NCBI GenBank assembly: GCA_011316305.1
Contig: SAUG01000118.1
Coordinates: forward strand, 1-64,000
From: Rusavskia elegans
Lineage: Eukaryota; Ascomycota; Lecanoromycetes; Teloschistales; Teloschistaceae
DNA: 64,000 nt
Direction of reading: 5' to 3'
In this document: positions 10,970-21,471 of the stretch, in pieces
How the letters are laid out: each line of letters begins with the position of its first letter
Numbering within the stretch: position 1 is the stretch's first letter
Program-made: the position numbers and the translations under genes
The notes under the pieces: generated by a model
Told to the model about the DNA's origin: nothing
What the model saw: the letters and a program-made list of their open reading frames with translations, nothing else
Databases searched by the model: none

Positions 10970-11360
10970 TCAATTGAGGTATGGATGAGTTGAAACAATG
11001 AAAGATTGGCTGAGTTTTCATGCGAATTGAAGATTGAATGTGGTGCGGTTGAAGTATTTAAACGTAGTGTCTGAGGATGTAGTAAGTCGAAAGTAAAATT
11101 CGATAGAAGAAAAAAGGGGAGAGAGTCGTTGTCTTGAGACTCGATGAGGCAATTGAATTGCTATCAAGTCCCCTGGGTTCCCATGCTTTGGCAAGGAAGA
11201 CTGTTGTATAACCATCGAGGTGCCGATAGTCTGGCGGAGAATCGAAGTACATACCTGTGATGCAGAACGATTCTGCGGGCGCAATTACGAGTCACGACAG
11301 AACTGCACCATCACAGGAACAATAGACATACTGCAAGGCTCAGTATCAGGCATTCAATCG

Positions 11361-11396
11361 AGCTTCGAGCTACATAGGAGCTTCGAGCTACATAGA
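11361..11396. repeat. 18-bp tandem duplication
   Basis: AGCTTCGAGCTACATAGG at 11361-11378 is repeated at 11379-11396 with a single change in the last base. It lies just 3' of the proposed stop of the second orphan gene. Confidence 0.85.
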
Positions 11397-11419
11397 TGCA
11401 TGGAGCAGATACTTGCCAT

Positions 11420-12288
11420 TCATACTCGGTTATCCTTGAAGTTGATTCCGTCATCTTGCCTCTTTGGATCCTGCATTGCAATCTCCTCATAGGTACCGGA
11501 GTAGCAGAATTCAAACATGGCTTTGTAAAAAGTCGGTAACCAGTGATCTCGCCATCTTAAGCTGCTCATTAACCGGGCGAACTCATACTGCGTATTATGC
11601 GCGGCCTCATTTCTGGCGTCGACATACTAGATAAAGGTCAGAACTGGTCGAACAGCAGAAACAATTGACTTGCGTGCTTGAATTTTTTTTGAAGCAACTC
11701 GTAATAGTTGCGGTTTAAGTTGTGTTCCTTTAGGAATTCGGGCTTGATGAATGCGGCAGCGGCGACGTTCACTGAATGGTTTTTATCATTCTTATTCTGT
11801 TTGGCATCCGTGGAGAGGTCGTGCTTCTTGGTGCCTTGCTCGGAAAGGGCTTTTTCGACGAAGTCCGTTAACAAGTTGCCGACACAAACATCGATCCGGG
11901 CTAGATCAGCATTATACGCTGTCTCCTCTTGCATCTATCAACTTTCAGCATTCAGAAGCGAATGGGCAGAAAAAAGATCTACCATCCGCCATGCAACGTA
12001 GTCTTGAGCAGAATCGCGGGCTCGAAGGTCTTTCAGCTCAGACAGCTCTGCTGCGACTGGGATGGTGACGGGGATTGTTTTTCTGTTCATGACGATAGTG
12101 TCCATATCCTTGGAGTTGGATTGAATCTCGTCGCTCAGCTTGACGGATTTGCGAGAGATGGGTGTCGGCGTGAGACTAAGCTTCCGTTTGGTCGACTGAC
12201 TCAATTCTGTTGAATTGAGAAAAGACTTCGGGCTCATCTGCCGGATTGTTTTGGTAGGAGTAACATGCAACTGGATGCGTGTGTCCAT
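11420..12288 (-). CDS. Unrecognised protein, spliced, possibly incomplete at 3' end
   Basis: I do not recognise this gene. Proposed exons are complement(11420..11626, 11674..11934, 11983..12288), 257 aa. Intron 1 is 48 nt (GTAGAT..ATAG); intron 2 is 47 nt with a GC donor (GCAAGT..CTAG). All junctions are phase 0. The start is MDTRIQLHVTPTKT. The N-terminal third is Ser/Thr/Lys-rich and probably disordered. The rest is helical and charged, with a Tyr/Phe/Trp-rich end (WRDHWLPTFYKAMFEFCYSG). No signal peptide or TM segment is seen. A good GTATGA donor overlaps the stop, so a further exon downstream is possible. The short introns and the rare GC donor resemble the neighbouring orphan gene. Confidence 0.45.
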
Positions 12289-12570
12289 GATGAGTCAGTT
12301 ATTATGCTAAGTAATCCAACCTGTTGAACAGAAACAGTCTGCTTGGAGAGTGCATGCTTACAGGAACTAGGTTATCTTGTCAGGGACTAGAATTTCTCAA
12401 TGCGAGAGAATTTGGGAAAGAGCGAATTTGAAGGGAGAAAATCTACTTTGACCCCGCCCGAGCTACCCTTACCTAGCGTAAGCGCTTCATATAAGCGACT
12501 AAAGTATTCACTGCTCGACTAGACGGATTTATGCTGACTCCAATTGTACTAGTCTCGAATCTCTCCACAG

Positions 12571-13556
12571 CCAGATTCATGGGTGGATAGGCAATGGAGG
12601 CCACATGACCATCATCGACTACGCTGGCTTCGACCCTATATTCTGGCTGCACTATGTCCAAGTTGATCGGCTCCTCGCCATTTGGCAGGCACTTTACCCG
12701 GACAGTTATGTCGAATCTTCGGCGGAGCCCATCGGGAGCGCGACAATACGACCAGGCGCGCAAACTGATGTCAACACACCTCTAAAACCTTTCCATAGCG
12801 ACAAGAACGGTTCCTTTTGGACATCGGCTGGGGTAGCAAACGTGGAGAAACTCGGTTACAGCTATCCGGAAATCCAGGGCAAATCGCAGTCCGAAATCAA
12901 AGCTGCGGTCAACGCCCTTTACGCAAACTCTAGCGGTGTAACCCTCACGCGCCGCGGCAACGTTAACGGTAACAGCAGCGAGTTCGCTCCCCTGGTCGCT
13001 GCTGGTTTGAGCAATGATGCTCCTTTTGAAGCAATCCCAGATCCACCGGCAACGGGCAACTACACCGAGTGGCTCACCAACATCCGTGTCGCCAAAGACG
13101 CCTTGGAGCAGGCTTTCTTCATCCACATCTTCTTAGGGGACTTTGATCCCAACCCGAAGGTCTGGACCATCGAACCTCATCTCGTAGGGACACATTCCAT
13201 CATCACGCCATATGTGATGAAGCGGGATCCGCTACAGAGCACAATCGTGACCGGTCAGATACCATTGACGAGAGCGCTAAGAGCAGACGCCCAGAAAGGG
13301 TTGTTGAATTTGACCGACGAGGCGGAGACAAAGGAGTATCTAACGACGCATCTACATTGGCGAATTACTACTGTATGCTTGACATGTGTTCCCATTGACG
13401 TCGGTATAGCCGTTAGCTGACTCGGATCTTCAGATGGATGACAAGGACGTTCCGCCAGATCAGGTACCGGACTTGAAGATCGCCGTGGTCGCCGCGAACG
13501 TGCAGGCGGCCGAAGCGGACGACCAATTTCCGGTTTGGGGAGAGCTGAAGGTGTAG
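12571..13556 (+). pseudogene. 5'-truncated tyrosinase remnant
   Basis: Only the 3' part of a tyrosinase is visible: exons about 12571..13372 and 13434..13556. Reading starts right after an acceptor (TCTCCACAG) with IHGWIGNGGHMTIIDYAGFD, continues through the CuB region and ends in a normal C-terminal domain (DLKIAVVAANVQ..DQFPVWGELKV). No CuA domain and no first CuB histidine are found in the 280 bp upstream, which lead directly into an orphan gene on the other strand. In the CuB signature DPIFWLHYVQVD, Tyr occupies the position where PROSITE PS00498 requires the copper-ligand His. The fragment is otherwise free of stops, so the loss looks recent or the remnant may still be transcribed. Intact family members oxidise phenols to quinones in melanin-type pathways. 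Confidence 0.75.
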
Positions 13557-14901
13557 CATGATATCATAAATGGGAGACCAGTAGGTCTGGGCATTGGAGA
13601 CGATGTTTGAGATAAATAATCTGAGAGACACCCCGAGCTCAGGCTGGCATGACGGCGCATCGAAACTGTAAATACATCGCTTGTCAATATAGGCATAATG
13701 TCAAATGAATGATTCGGCCATCAGAGGGCCAGCCAATCCGCTTGCTGCGCCGTTCAAGGCATCGTAGTACCGATGGCCATGGATATCATCTCAATAAAAC
13801 AACATAAATACCGTCCCGGAGACCGCTTCCCACCATAGTACCAAAAAGCCTCCAGGAGACGTCCAAGTTGTTACATCCCATCTCATATAGTTAACATTTC
13901 TTCTAGCGATACCGTCGCGTCGTCGTCGTCGGCGTTACGCGCCTCGAGGTAGGCACATGGCTCTTCCTGACCGTCTTTCGCTTGGGCGCATGGCGATGGT
14001 GCGTCTCAACGACCCGAATGGCAGGCGTGGTGGTAGAAGAGTGCCGCGATTTCCTGGCCGGCAAGGAGAGTGAAATGCACATATCTGCAGATGGATATGG
14101 ATGAGAGGCTGTGGGCTGTAGGGCGATGAGATTTGAATCTTGTGGGCGCCAGGAGGGGAACTTGAGAGGATGGAGAGGGTTGGTTGGAGTGGAGTAATTC
14201 AATGGGCGTTTTAGAGGGACCGCCACCTATCGATGATGAGTTGCAGATACGCACGGGTGAGAGGACGAAAAGATATCGCGAGCGGAGGACATGAAAGAAA
14301 AAGCTGGGACTCGTTCGTGTTCTTATGTTTCGGCAACGAGGCGGTGCTGCTTGGCATGAGTTTTCGTACATGATATAGTATACTAGGAGAGCTGAATGCT
14401 AGGTGTTTGACCGAGAGAGTTGGACGAGAGGGATCATCCGACCTTTGCTGTTGGTGAGACGCAGGTTGTCGGTACGCCGTTGAGGTTCAAGGGACTTTAG
14501 GACTTCAACGTTGGAGAAGTTGCCAAAGTTGCTGGCTTCGCATGGAGCATCGATAGTAGGTATCCCAGTTATCATGAGCGTCGAGACAAGATCTCGTCGA
14601 CTCTTTCTCTCCGGTGCAATCGAGCAATCGAGCAATCGAGTTCATTGTTGTCGAGCTCTCGAGAGGAGCAATGCTGGGGCTCTCCAAGGATGGCGTCATA
14701 CTGCATGAGCTGTCTGATTCCGCGAACAATCGAGCTGCCCCTCCTTGTTGAATGATCAGATTATTGCAATTCGCGCTTCGGAAGCTGCACACTTTGAAGT
14801 CATTCTGAAGACACGAACGGGGTAGAGTACTCCCGAGCTCTTCTTCTATCATTACCTTCCCCCTGCCAGCGCACGAAAGGCATTGATTGATATACATCGT
14901 A
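13557..14901. other. Gene-poor stretch
   Basis: I see no convincing gene in these 1.3 kb. A minus-strand frame (13903-14226) ends in a very basic His/Arg/Thr-rich peptide, but I see no homology or splice support. GCAATCGA is repeated three times in tandem at 14616-14639. The right end must hold the promoter of the Pil1-family gene. Confidence 0.35.
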
Positions 14902-16150
14902 ATGATGTGAGTCTACTCGTGCCAGGCTGCAATCTCCCTCTTCAGACCTCAGCTTACACCTCGTCCCCAGGAACCGCTCTCTTTCCGTCCGGTCCAAGAA
15001 GAGCCATGACTTGCCCGCCGAGAAAAGCACGCCCAAGCATCGCTTCACCATGGCCTCCCTTCGTGGCATGCAGCAACCCGAACTAAGCAAGAAGCTCTTC
15101 AAGATCATCAAATCCGAAAACCACGCCATTGGCGCCTACGAGTCCGCCTCCCGCGAACGAATCTCCATCGCCTCGCAAATCTCCGACTGGGGTGAGGCCA
15201 CGGGCGATGACTCCATCTCCGACATCTCCGATAAGATTGGCGTCCTGTTGTCTGAAATGGGCGAGCAGGAGGATCTGTTTGCCCAGAATCTCGAGGACTA
15301 TCGCTCTGTGTTGAAGCAGATTCGAAATACCGAGAGCTCGGTGCAGCCGAGTCGAGACAACAAGACCAAGATTACCGAAGAGATCCAGAAGTTGAAATAC
15401 AAGGAGCCGCAGAGTACCAAGTTGGTCCAACTCGAACAGGAGCTTGTGAGGGCGGAGGCGCAGGTATGGCAGTCTTCAGCTGGACTTCCCTTAAAAAGAT
15501 GCTGACTAGGCTCTAGAATCTTGTTGCCGAGGCACAGGTATGCTATTGACAATCCGTCATAGCTATTCCAGCGACTGATCAATGCCTCCACGCAGCTTAC
15601 AAACATCGTGAGTACCCCCTGATACACAGGCCGAGGGGCTTCTTAGCCAACAACATCTCCAGACCCGCCAAAAACTCAAAGAAGCATACGACCTCCACTC
15701 CGCCGCCGTCATCGAGCGCGGCGAAAAGCAAATCCTTCTGGCCCGTCACATGAGACGACTAGTCCAACTCTTAGACGACACACCATGTACCTCTTCTATC
15801 CTCTTCTTCCCTACCTTCTTCCTCGATATCCCGACTAACTCAATGGAAACCCAACAGTGGTCCCCGGCGACGTCCGCCCTGCTTTTGAACATTCAGTCCA
15901 AGCCCGCCAAGTTCTCAACGACGCCGAGGAAGATCTCCGGGAATGGCAACCCTCGTTCGACCCTATTCCCTCTTCGGCTACGGAAATGGGTTCGAACCTC
16001 ATGCCGGCGTCGGTCACGGGGGACAACAGCACGGCCGAGCCCTCTGTGGTGGGTGGGGAGGATGTGCAGGGGCAGTTGGAGAGCCCGCAGGAGAAGAGGG
16101 AGATTAGTGGGAGTACGATGGTGCCAGGGGAAGGGTATCAGCAGCAATGA
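14902..16150 (+). CDS. Pil1/Lsp1-family eisosome protein (BAR domain), divergent paralogue
   Basis: Six coding exons: 14902..14906, 14971..15463, 15517..15537, 15596..15607, 15663..15786, 15858..16150, 315 aa. The first coding exon is only 5 nt; exons 3 and 4 encode just NLVAEAQ and LTNI. All phases agree. The product MMNRSLSVRSKKSHDLP.. matches the Pil1/Lsp1 fold: QPELSKKLFKIIKSEN, then the family block SVQPSRDNKTKITEEIQKLK (about 110-135), LVQLEQELVRAEAQ, and DDTP-LVPGDVRPAF. Family members form membrane-curving filaments at eisosomes under the plasma membrane. The Asp/Glu-rich first half and the unique Ser/Gly/Glu tail differ from canonical Pil1, so this is probably a second paralogue, PilB-like. 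The N-terminal segment lacks the classic MHRTYS opening. Confidence 0.85.
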
Positions 16151-16521
16151 AGAGTTGGGGATATGCTCCGTTCTTTTGATGATTGAGGGACAAGTGCAAA
16201 GGGTGATACCATGGTTTTCGTTGCGAATATAAGATTTTGTTCCCTATGGATTGGACGTTCAAGTAGAGACCCCGTGTTTCAATGTTATCTCTTGTGCATC
16301 TGTTCTCGCCGACTTTCTAAGATTGGAGTGGTTCAGATACATCGTATAGTCCAGAGGAAAGATCGGTCAATCCGATCTCGACCAGCCCAGAGGAATTCCC
16401 ACTCTTGCAGCGTAACCCCTTTTAGGCTCCTTGATGTTCGACCTCCAGCCACCGTGTATCCAGAACCACCACCAAAAAGCCAACACCACCTCCAAGCCCC
16501 CAACATCTTCCCTCCTAACCC
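16151..16521. other. Convergent 3' region, no gene seen
   Basis: Lies between the stops of the Pil1-family gene and the MFS gene. It should contain both transcript ends. Nothing else is recognised. Confidence 0.4.
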
Positions 16522-18190
16522 TCACCTCCTCACCCTCACCAAAACCGCCAACAAAAGCAACACCAAAAAGATGCCCGAACTCGCCAAAAAATTCACCCCC
16601 AAACTCCCCCGCCCCTCCCTCCTCCCGATGGAAAACAACGCACTCTGCGCTGGCCCCCCCGCCAACTTCCCCAGCGTCTCCACCACCGCAACTGTCGTAA
16701 ACAGTCTCGCGTTCAACTCCCTTGCCACAAAGCTCGTCGCGAGCCCCTGATTCGCCGGCTGGATCCCCTCACCTAACCCACAAATAAACAAAGCGAGCAC
16801 GAGCATCCAACTCGCTTTCGCCTGCCACAGGACCGCGAAGCCGATGGCTGCGACGAGCAGACTCGCTCGCAGGACCGCGAGGTCGAATTTTCGGGCTTGG
16901 TGGAGAGTGAGGGGGTGGACGAGGGAATTGAGGATGGGGAGGGCGAACAAGGTTACTAGGGAGGCGCCGAGGGCTTGGGAGACGCGCAGCCAGGTTGTGG
17001 AGCTCATTTCCCAGCCGAAGGACTCGGAGGCGTGTTGGTAGACGAAGGATTTGGCGATGAGGGCGGCGGGGGCGGAGAAGAAAATTGTGAGGCTAAGGCG
17101 GAGGGAGGGGGTGTGGAGGAGGTGGTGGATTTCGGTGTACCAGGTTGGGGGGGTTTCTGCTGTGATGCGGTTGGAGGAGGATCTTGGGGATAGGAGGGGT
17201 TGGCGGTCGTGGGGGAGATGGCTGGAGGTGGTGTTGGTGATGATGGGATCGGAAGGTGGTGTTAGCTTTGAGGACTCTGGCATGAGCAGGATGAGTATGT
17301 AGGTCAGAGTCAATGCTCCGATTGCCGCCTCGAAGGGCAGCCAGATGCTGATTCTCATGAATATGGCCGAGAGGGGCGGAGCGATCAGGGTGGTGATGTG
17401 TGGTATTGATGATAGAAAGGACAGATAGCTCGTCCTGCTCCACATCTTAGTAAGGTTGCATGTCAAGGAGACAGAGATATGGAAATACCTGTGTGATGCA
17501 TCGACCGCGTCCGAAACAATGGTGAAAAGCATCGCCTTCGCGACTCTTTGGCCACCTCCTATGAAGATGAACAGCGAAGACAGCCAGACCAGACGGATTG
17601 GTACACGGCCGTCAAGCCAACAGATCAGGACTATCCAACCAAGACTGAGAAGCATCCCCGTGGAGAAAAGTAGCAGTACCGGTTTCCGGCCATATTTCCC
17701 AGCAATGGAGCCGTAATAGATGGCCAGGAAGAGGCCAGGTCTGTCCAGCTCCCCAGTCCTGTAAGCATGTATCAAGCCAATGAGAGGGACTGATGACAAG
17801 CACATACACGGCATCGAGACCGAATTTCCACCCCGTCAACGTCGACAACTCGTTCTGCACATCAGGCACTTTACACAATCTGTTGTCGGTATCTCCATCA
17901 TGGCCAACAGCTCCCTGGACATGGGAGTAATGTTCGTGACAAGCCGCCAACTCGAGAAGTCGAATGGTTGGAACCTCGATGATATGTTTCGAGAAACTTA
18001 TTAGGAAGAAGAGTACAAAGGTACAGCATAGGATTGGAGTAGATGGACGAGCGCGGAAGTCCTTCACGGCGGCCACGGACTGTTTCCAGTAGAGATGATG
18101 GGAATATGTACGAGTACCGTGGTCTTCTTCGGCCGAGGGGTCATTCCGAGGCAGGAGTCTCTCTCTTTCATGCTGAGGGGATACAGACAT
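16522..18190 (-). CDS. Major facilitator superfamily transporter
   Basis: Three exons, complement(16522..17434, 17489..17758, 17808..18190), 521 aa. Intron 1 is GTATGT..TTACAG (49 nt); intron 2 is GTATTT..GAGCAG (54 nt) with a TTACTAAG branch. Intron 2 is a multiple of three and free of stops, so unspliced RNA would still translate. A first TM segment (ILCCTFVLFFLISF) is followed by RLLELAACHEHY and a GWKFGLDAV segment, which is typical of fungal drug:H+ antiporter-like MFS proteins. The loop 2-3 motif is YYGSIAGKYGRKPV (G144-K153). About 12 hydrophobic segments are visible. The substrate is unknown. It lies 390 bp from, and on the same strand as, a CYP52-like P450; a joint role is possible but unproven. 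Confidence 0.85.
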
Positions 18191-18580
18191 GCCAATGCGT
18201 CTCGAATGGCATTGTCAGCAATAGAGGGTGGAGAGGTCATTATGTGCGAGGAAACAAGACGGGGTGTTGGAATATGTGTGGCAGTGCAGCACAACAGTCA
18301 ATAGGCGCTCCATATCGCCGGCGAGAGTTGGAACTGTGAAACCAACATTACCCGTGTTCTGCAACCTCTGGCGAATAGAATGGGTCAACGGTGCAAGGAG
18401 CAATTCGAATGATGAGGTTCGGGATTATTATTGCGAGTAACTATCATGGAAGCAGCAGGAAGTAGGAAGTATTGGTGCATCTCGTGCATGTGATTGGATA
18501 TATGTACATTATTCCCTACTTATGTTATCACTCCTTAGATTTCCATCCTACAGCCTTCTAACATCTTGGACACCTTCCCA
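18191..18580. promoter_or_regulatory. Promoter region of the MFS gene
   Basis: Lies between the P450 stop and the MFS start, both on the minus strand. No gene, repeat or clear factor site is recognised. Confidence 0.35.
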
Positions 18581-20810
18581 TCAGCCCCCATCGCCGAAGA
18601 AGCCAACCTTGACTCCATTCGTCGGCGACATCACAATCTCGGACTTGACCAAATCATCTCCAACACCCCAATACTTCTCCAGCCGATCAAACCTCTGAAC
18701 GATTCTTACCGTCGTATATCCGATCTCTGCCAGAGCAAATTGTTGCTGCGTGCCATATCAGATCAACTTCACACCACAACCTTCCCAAGGAAAGGATGAC
18801 TTACGCCAATACATATCCTGGGTCCGCCGTTGAAGGGAAGATACTGCCATGGTCTTGGCGTCCACGTCTCCCATCTCTCAGGACAGAAATCCAACACCGG
18901 TGGCGATGACGCCGACACTGCCGGATACATGCTAGGGTTGAGATGTAAATGCCGCGTAGAATAGACAACCGTCGTGTCTTTCTTGACCCCAACCGGCGAA
19001 AGCCCATCGTGGCCGCCACCTTTTGGGAGCGTTGTGTCTTTCAGCGCTAGCCTGACGTTGAAAGGCACCGACGGGTATATTCTTAGCGTCTCGCTGATAC
19101 AATGCTGCAGGTACGCCATGTTCTTCAGGTCATCGTATGTCGGGGCTTGGCCCGATCCCACCTTCTCGAGGATCTCCCGGCGGAGTTTGCCGTATATATC
19201 AGGATGGGCGGAGAGCTCCTTAAAAAGGAACGATAGTGTGCCAGCAGTCGTGTCGCGCCCCGCAAGCAGGATGTTCACGATTTGATCCCGGATAACTGAT
19301 CGCTCTTAGCATCTGTTGTTCCCGACTTCCAAGGAAAAGTGTCAAGCAATACCTTTACGGTCGCGTGTGAATCTGGCGACCGACTGAAGCCATGTGCTCC
19401 CATTAGTCGACTGGGCCTCTTTCTCGTCAAGTTCCTCGGGTGAATGATTCAGGGCATCCTGAACGAACGGCTCGATGAAGGAATCCATCACTTTTAACCC
19501 TTTCCAGAAGTTTTTCGATGGCACCAAGCGCTGGAAAGGGCCGACTCGCTGTCGCGTATACTGGATTCTCTGTACCTCACCGAAGGCCTGCGCAAATTGG
19601 GAATCGGGGTTTCCAAGACTACCCACGCTGCGACCCAGCAAGAAGTCGGTGGCGGCGTCCAGCGTAAACCTGTACAATGGTCAATGCTTGCTCCCTTCGT
19701 TTTCGAAAGCAGGGCAGAGCAAGATCCTCTGAAGTAGTGTGACGGATATCTTACCCGTAGAAGAGCTCGCTGATGTCGATTTCTTGCCCTTGCCCGTTGA
19801 TGAGGTACAGCAGTAGCTGCACATGCTTCTCGAAGACTTCAAGATCACGAACCCTGTTCTGGGAAAAGAAAGGACGGAGCAACTGCCTCGAAGCGGCCCA
19901 CTCCTCGCCATCGGTTGCAAAGATACCGTGTCCTAGAAAGTCTTGCCAATCGCGTGTGAAGCTCTCACCTTTGCCCTGTGTTGTTCGTCAACTGAGCTTC
20001 CCACTTGTACATGAAGATCAACATTACGTAGTCGTTGAATTGCGTGGCTAGAACAGCCTATCGTGTTTTGTGTCAGCCGGATTTGATCAATGGATGTGCC
20101 GTACGGCTCGAGAGAAGACCGTACTGGCTAGGTGGGTGAATGGGCTTCTTTACCTTGATGTTGTCCGGATCTGCAGTGAATATGAAGCGTTGACCTAGGT
20201 TATGCCGGGTGGTCTTAGTAAATCCATTTCTCTCGCACCCACTGTTGAAAACCTCGGACTATCAATTGGCAGACGAGAAGTGGTCAATGGAGTAGATGAA
20301 GCCCAATGGACTGAAGACCGGCAGGGTAGGATCGAACAGCGTACCTCCAATCCTGAATTCAGCCGTGACTGAAGATGAGGATGACGGTGAAGGTGAGCAA
20401 TTCTTGTATAGCCAGTGCCAGAAGTCCAAGTCTTGACCTGTTTTGTATCAATTTGTCACCATAGACTTGTTGATGGCCAAAAGAAATGGACAGAGTAGAG
20501 AAACTCACATTTTTTGCTCATTTGGGTGCTGCGTACAACTCTGCGAATGTTAGACATCGGTCGATGCCAATAACGGAATCGGAGCGAGTCTTTACATGTC
20601 AATGCCTGGGCAATCATCAGTCGATACAGAAAAGGAAGGGATGCACGGCATCAACCTACCGAAAGGCAAGTGGCCATATACGACGGGGGCGTATCCTCCA
20701 AGCCGCTTGATGAGACGGTGCTCTTGATATCTGAGGGATGCATAGTAGATGACCCAGACCAAGGCAAACACGCAAAAAGCGCTTGCTGGGGTCAAGAGAT
20801 CCGATATCAT
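18581..20810 (-). CDS. Cytochrome P450, CYP52/CYP584-like
   Basis: Nine exons, complement(18581..18745, 18805..19295, 19353..19669, 19755..19975, 20028..20057, 20154..20194, 20345..20437, 20509..20538, 20660..20810), 512 aa; all phases agree. Exons 2 and 5 are only 30 nt. It opens with a membrane anchor (MISDLLTPASAFCVFALVWV). Family blocks in order: FTADPDNIKAVLATQFNDY, TDGEEWAASRQLLRPFF, FTLDAATDFLLGRSVGSL, I-helix AGRDTT (306-311), ExxR E363-R366 (SETLR), and heme loop FNGGPRICIG with Cys456. CYP52 enzymes hydroxylate n-alkanes or fatty acids at the omega end in the ER; the filamentous relatives have mostly unknown substrates. Exon 2 is the least certain. It lies directly upstream of the MFS gene. 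Confidence 0.85.
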
Positions 20811-21471
20811 CTTTTGGTTTTCGCGAGACTTGCTGGTACCTGCAGGAGATCTAAAGGATGTTGTCTCAGATCCCAGAGCTCGATTGGTATTACGTAGTAT
20901 TTATCGACCTCAGCCAGACAAATAACGATCTCCCCGCAGTAGTATGATGCAGGGCTGCCAAAGGCCCCGCTTAAAAGGCCCCCACTCAAGGACGCCCCGC
21001 CCCCGCACCAGCACCGCACTAACCAATTAAAAGGCGAATACCGCCAACGTACTAGGGTCTAGAGGACGGGTACCGAGCCTGCCAAGCTAATAATAATATA
21101 TTATTCTTTCTATACACGTTTAGATATCGCTTAGAGTTGGTAATCTAGTAATCGTAAAACCCGCTTTAGACTTAAGGTAGGAAATTAGAAACCCTTTATT
21201 CTAGGTTTAGCTTACAGCTAATTATCGGAACGGGATCGTTCTACTAATTATTGGTACTATTCCAGTAAAAGGGAATTCGACCCTATGTATCGAGCAGTGG
21301 TCATCGTCTTGGTCGTCGTTATCCATCGTTACAGCTTATGTGTTACCTCCAAAGTGCCATGTCCAAGTCCCAAGACGCAGATGCTGTACTGCCGTAAGAC
21401 CGCCGCTATGCGATAAATCCTCCAATGGTGTTTCCTTGTGATTCCCGAATGGGCATCCCGTCTTTGGGCTG
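20811..21471. other. Intergenic region with an AT-rich decayed patch
   Basis: No gene. The right part (about 21086-21275) is strikingly AT-rich and dense in TA dinucleotides, while 20940-21060 is GC-rich, so composition changes abruptly. The P450 promoter must lie in the left part and the GH16 terminator in the right part. Confidence 0.45.
21086..21275. other. AT-rich, TA-dense patch, possible RIP-mutated relic
   Basis: About 190 bases in which TAATA, TTAG and TAAA words dominate and no frame is open. In Pezizomycotina such short AT-rich islands are often remnants of transposons mutated by repeat-induced point mutation (C to T in repeats). No terminal repeats were recognised. The composition resembles the insert at 33438-33674. 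Confidence 0.35.

Larger units (their letters stand above)
10864..11419. other. Intergenic region between two orphan genes
   Basis: No confident gene. It contains a perfect 15-bp inverted repeat (10931-10969) about 70 bp upstream of the first orphan gene's start, and an 18-bp tandem duplication (11361-11396) just past the second gene's proposed stop. A minus-strand open frame behind a possible acceptor at about 11253 could be an extra 3' exon of the second orphan gene, but I cannot decide this. Confidence 0.4.

Noticed and set aside
12289..12570. Possible upstream tyrosinase exon ending at a GTAAGC donor near 12478
   Set aside because: The required frame meets a stop within about ten codons and shows no CuA or LHN-type copper motif.
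13903..14226. 107-aa minus-strand frame ending in a very basic His/Arg/Thr-rich peptide
   Set aside because: Composition is interesting, but the N-terminal half looks random and no homologue or intron structure is recognised.
5410..20810. Secondary-metabolite gene cluster (two P450s, MFS, tyrosinase)
   Set aside because: Housekeeping genes (Ssr4, Pil1-type) lie between them, there is no backbone enzyme or regulator, and the tyrosinase is broken.
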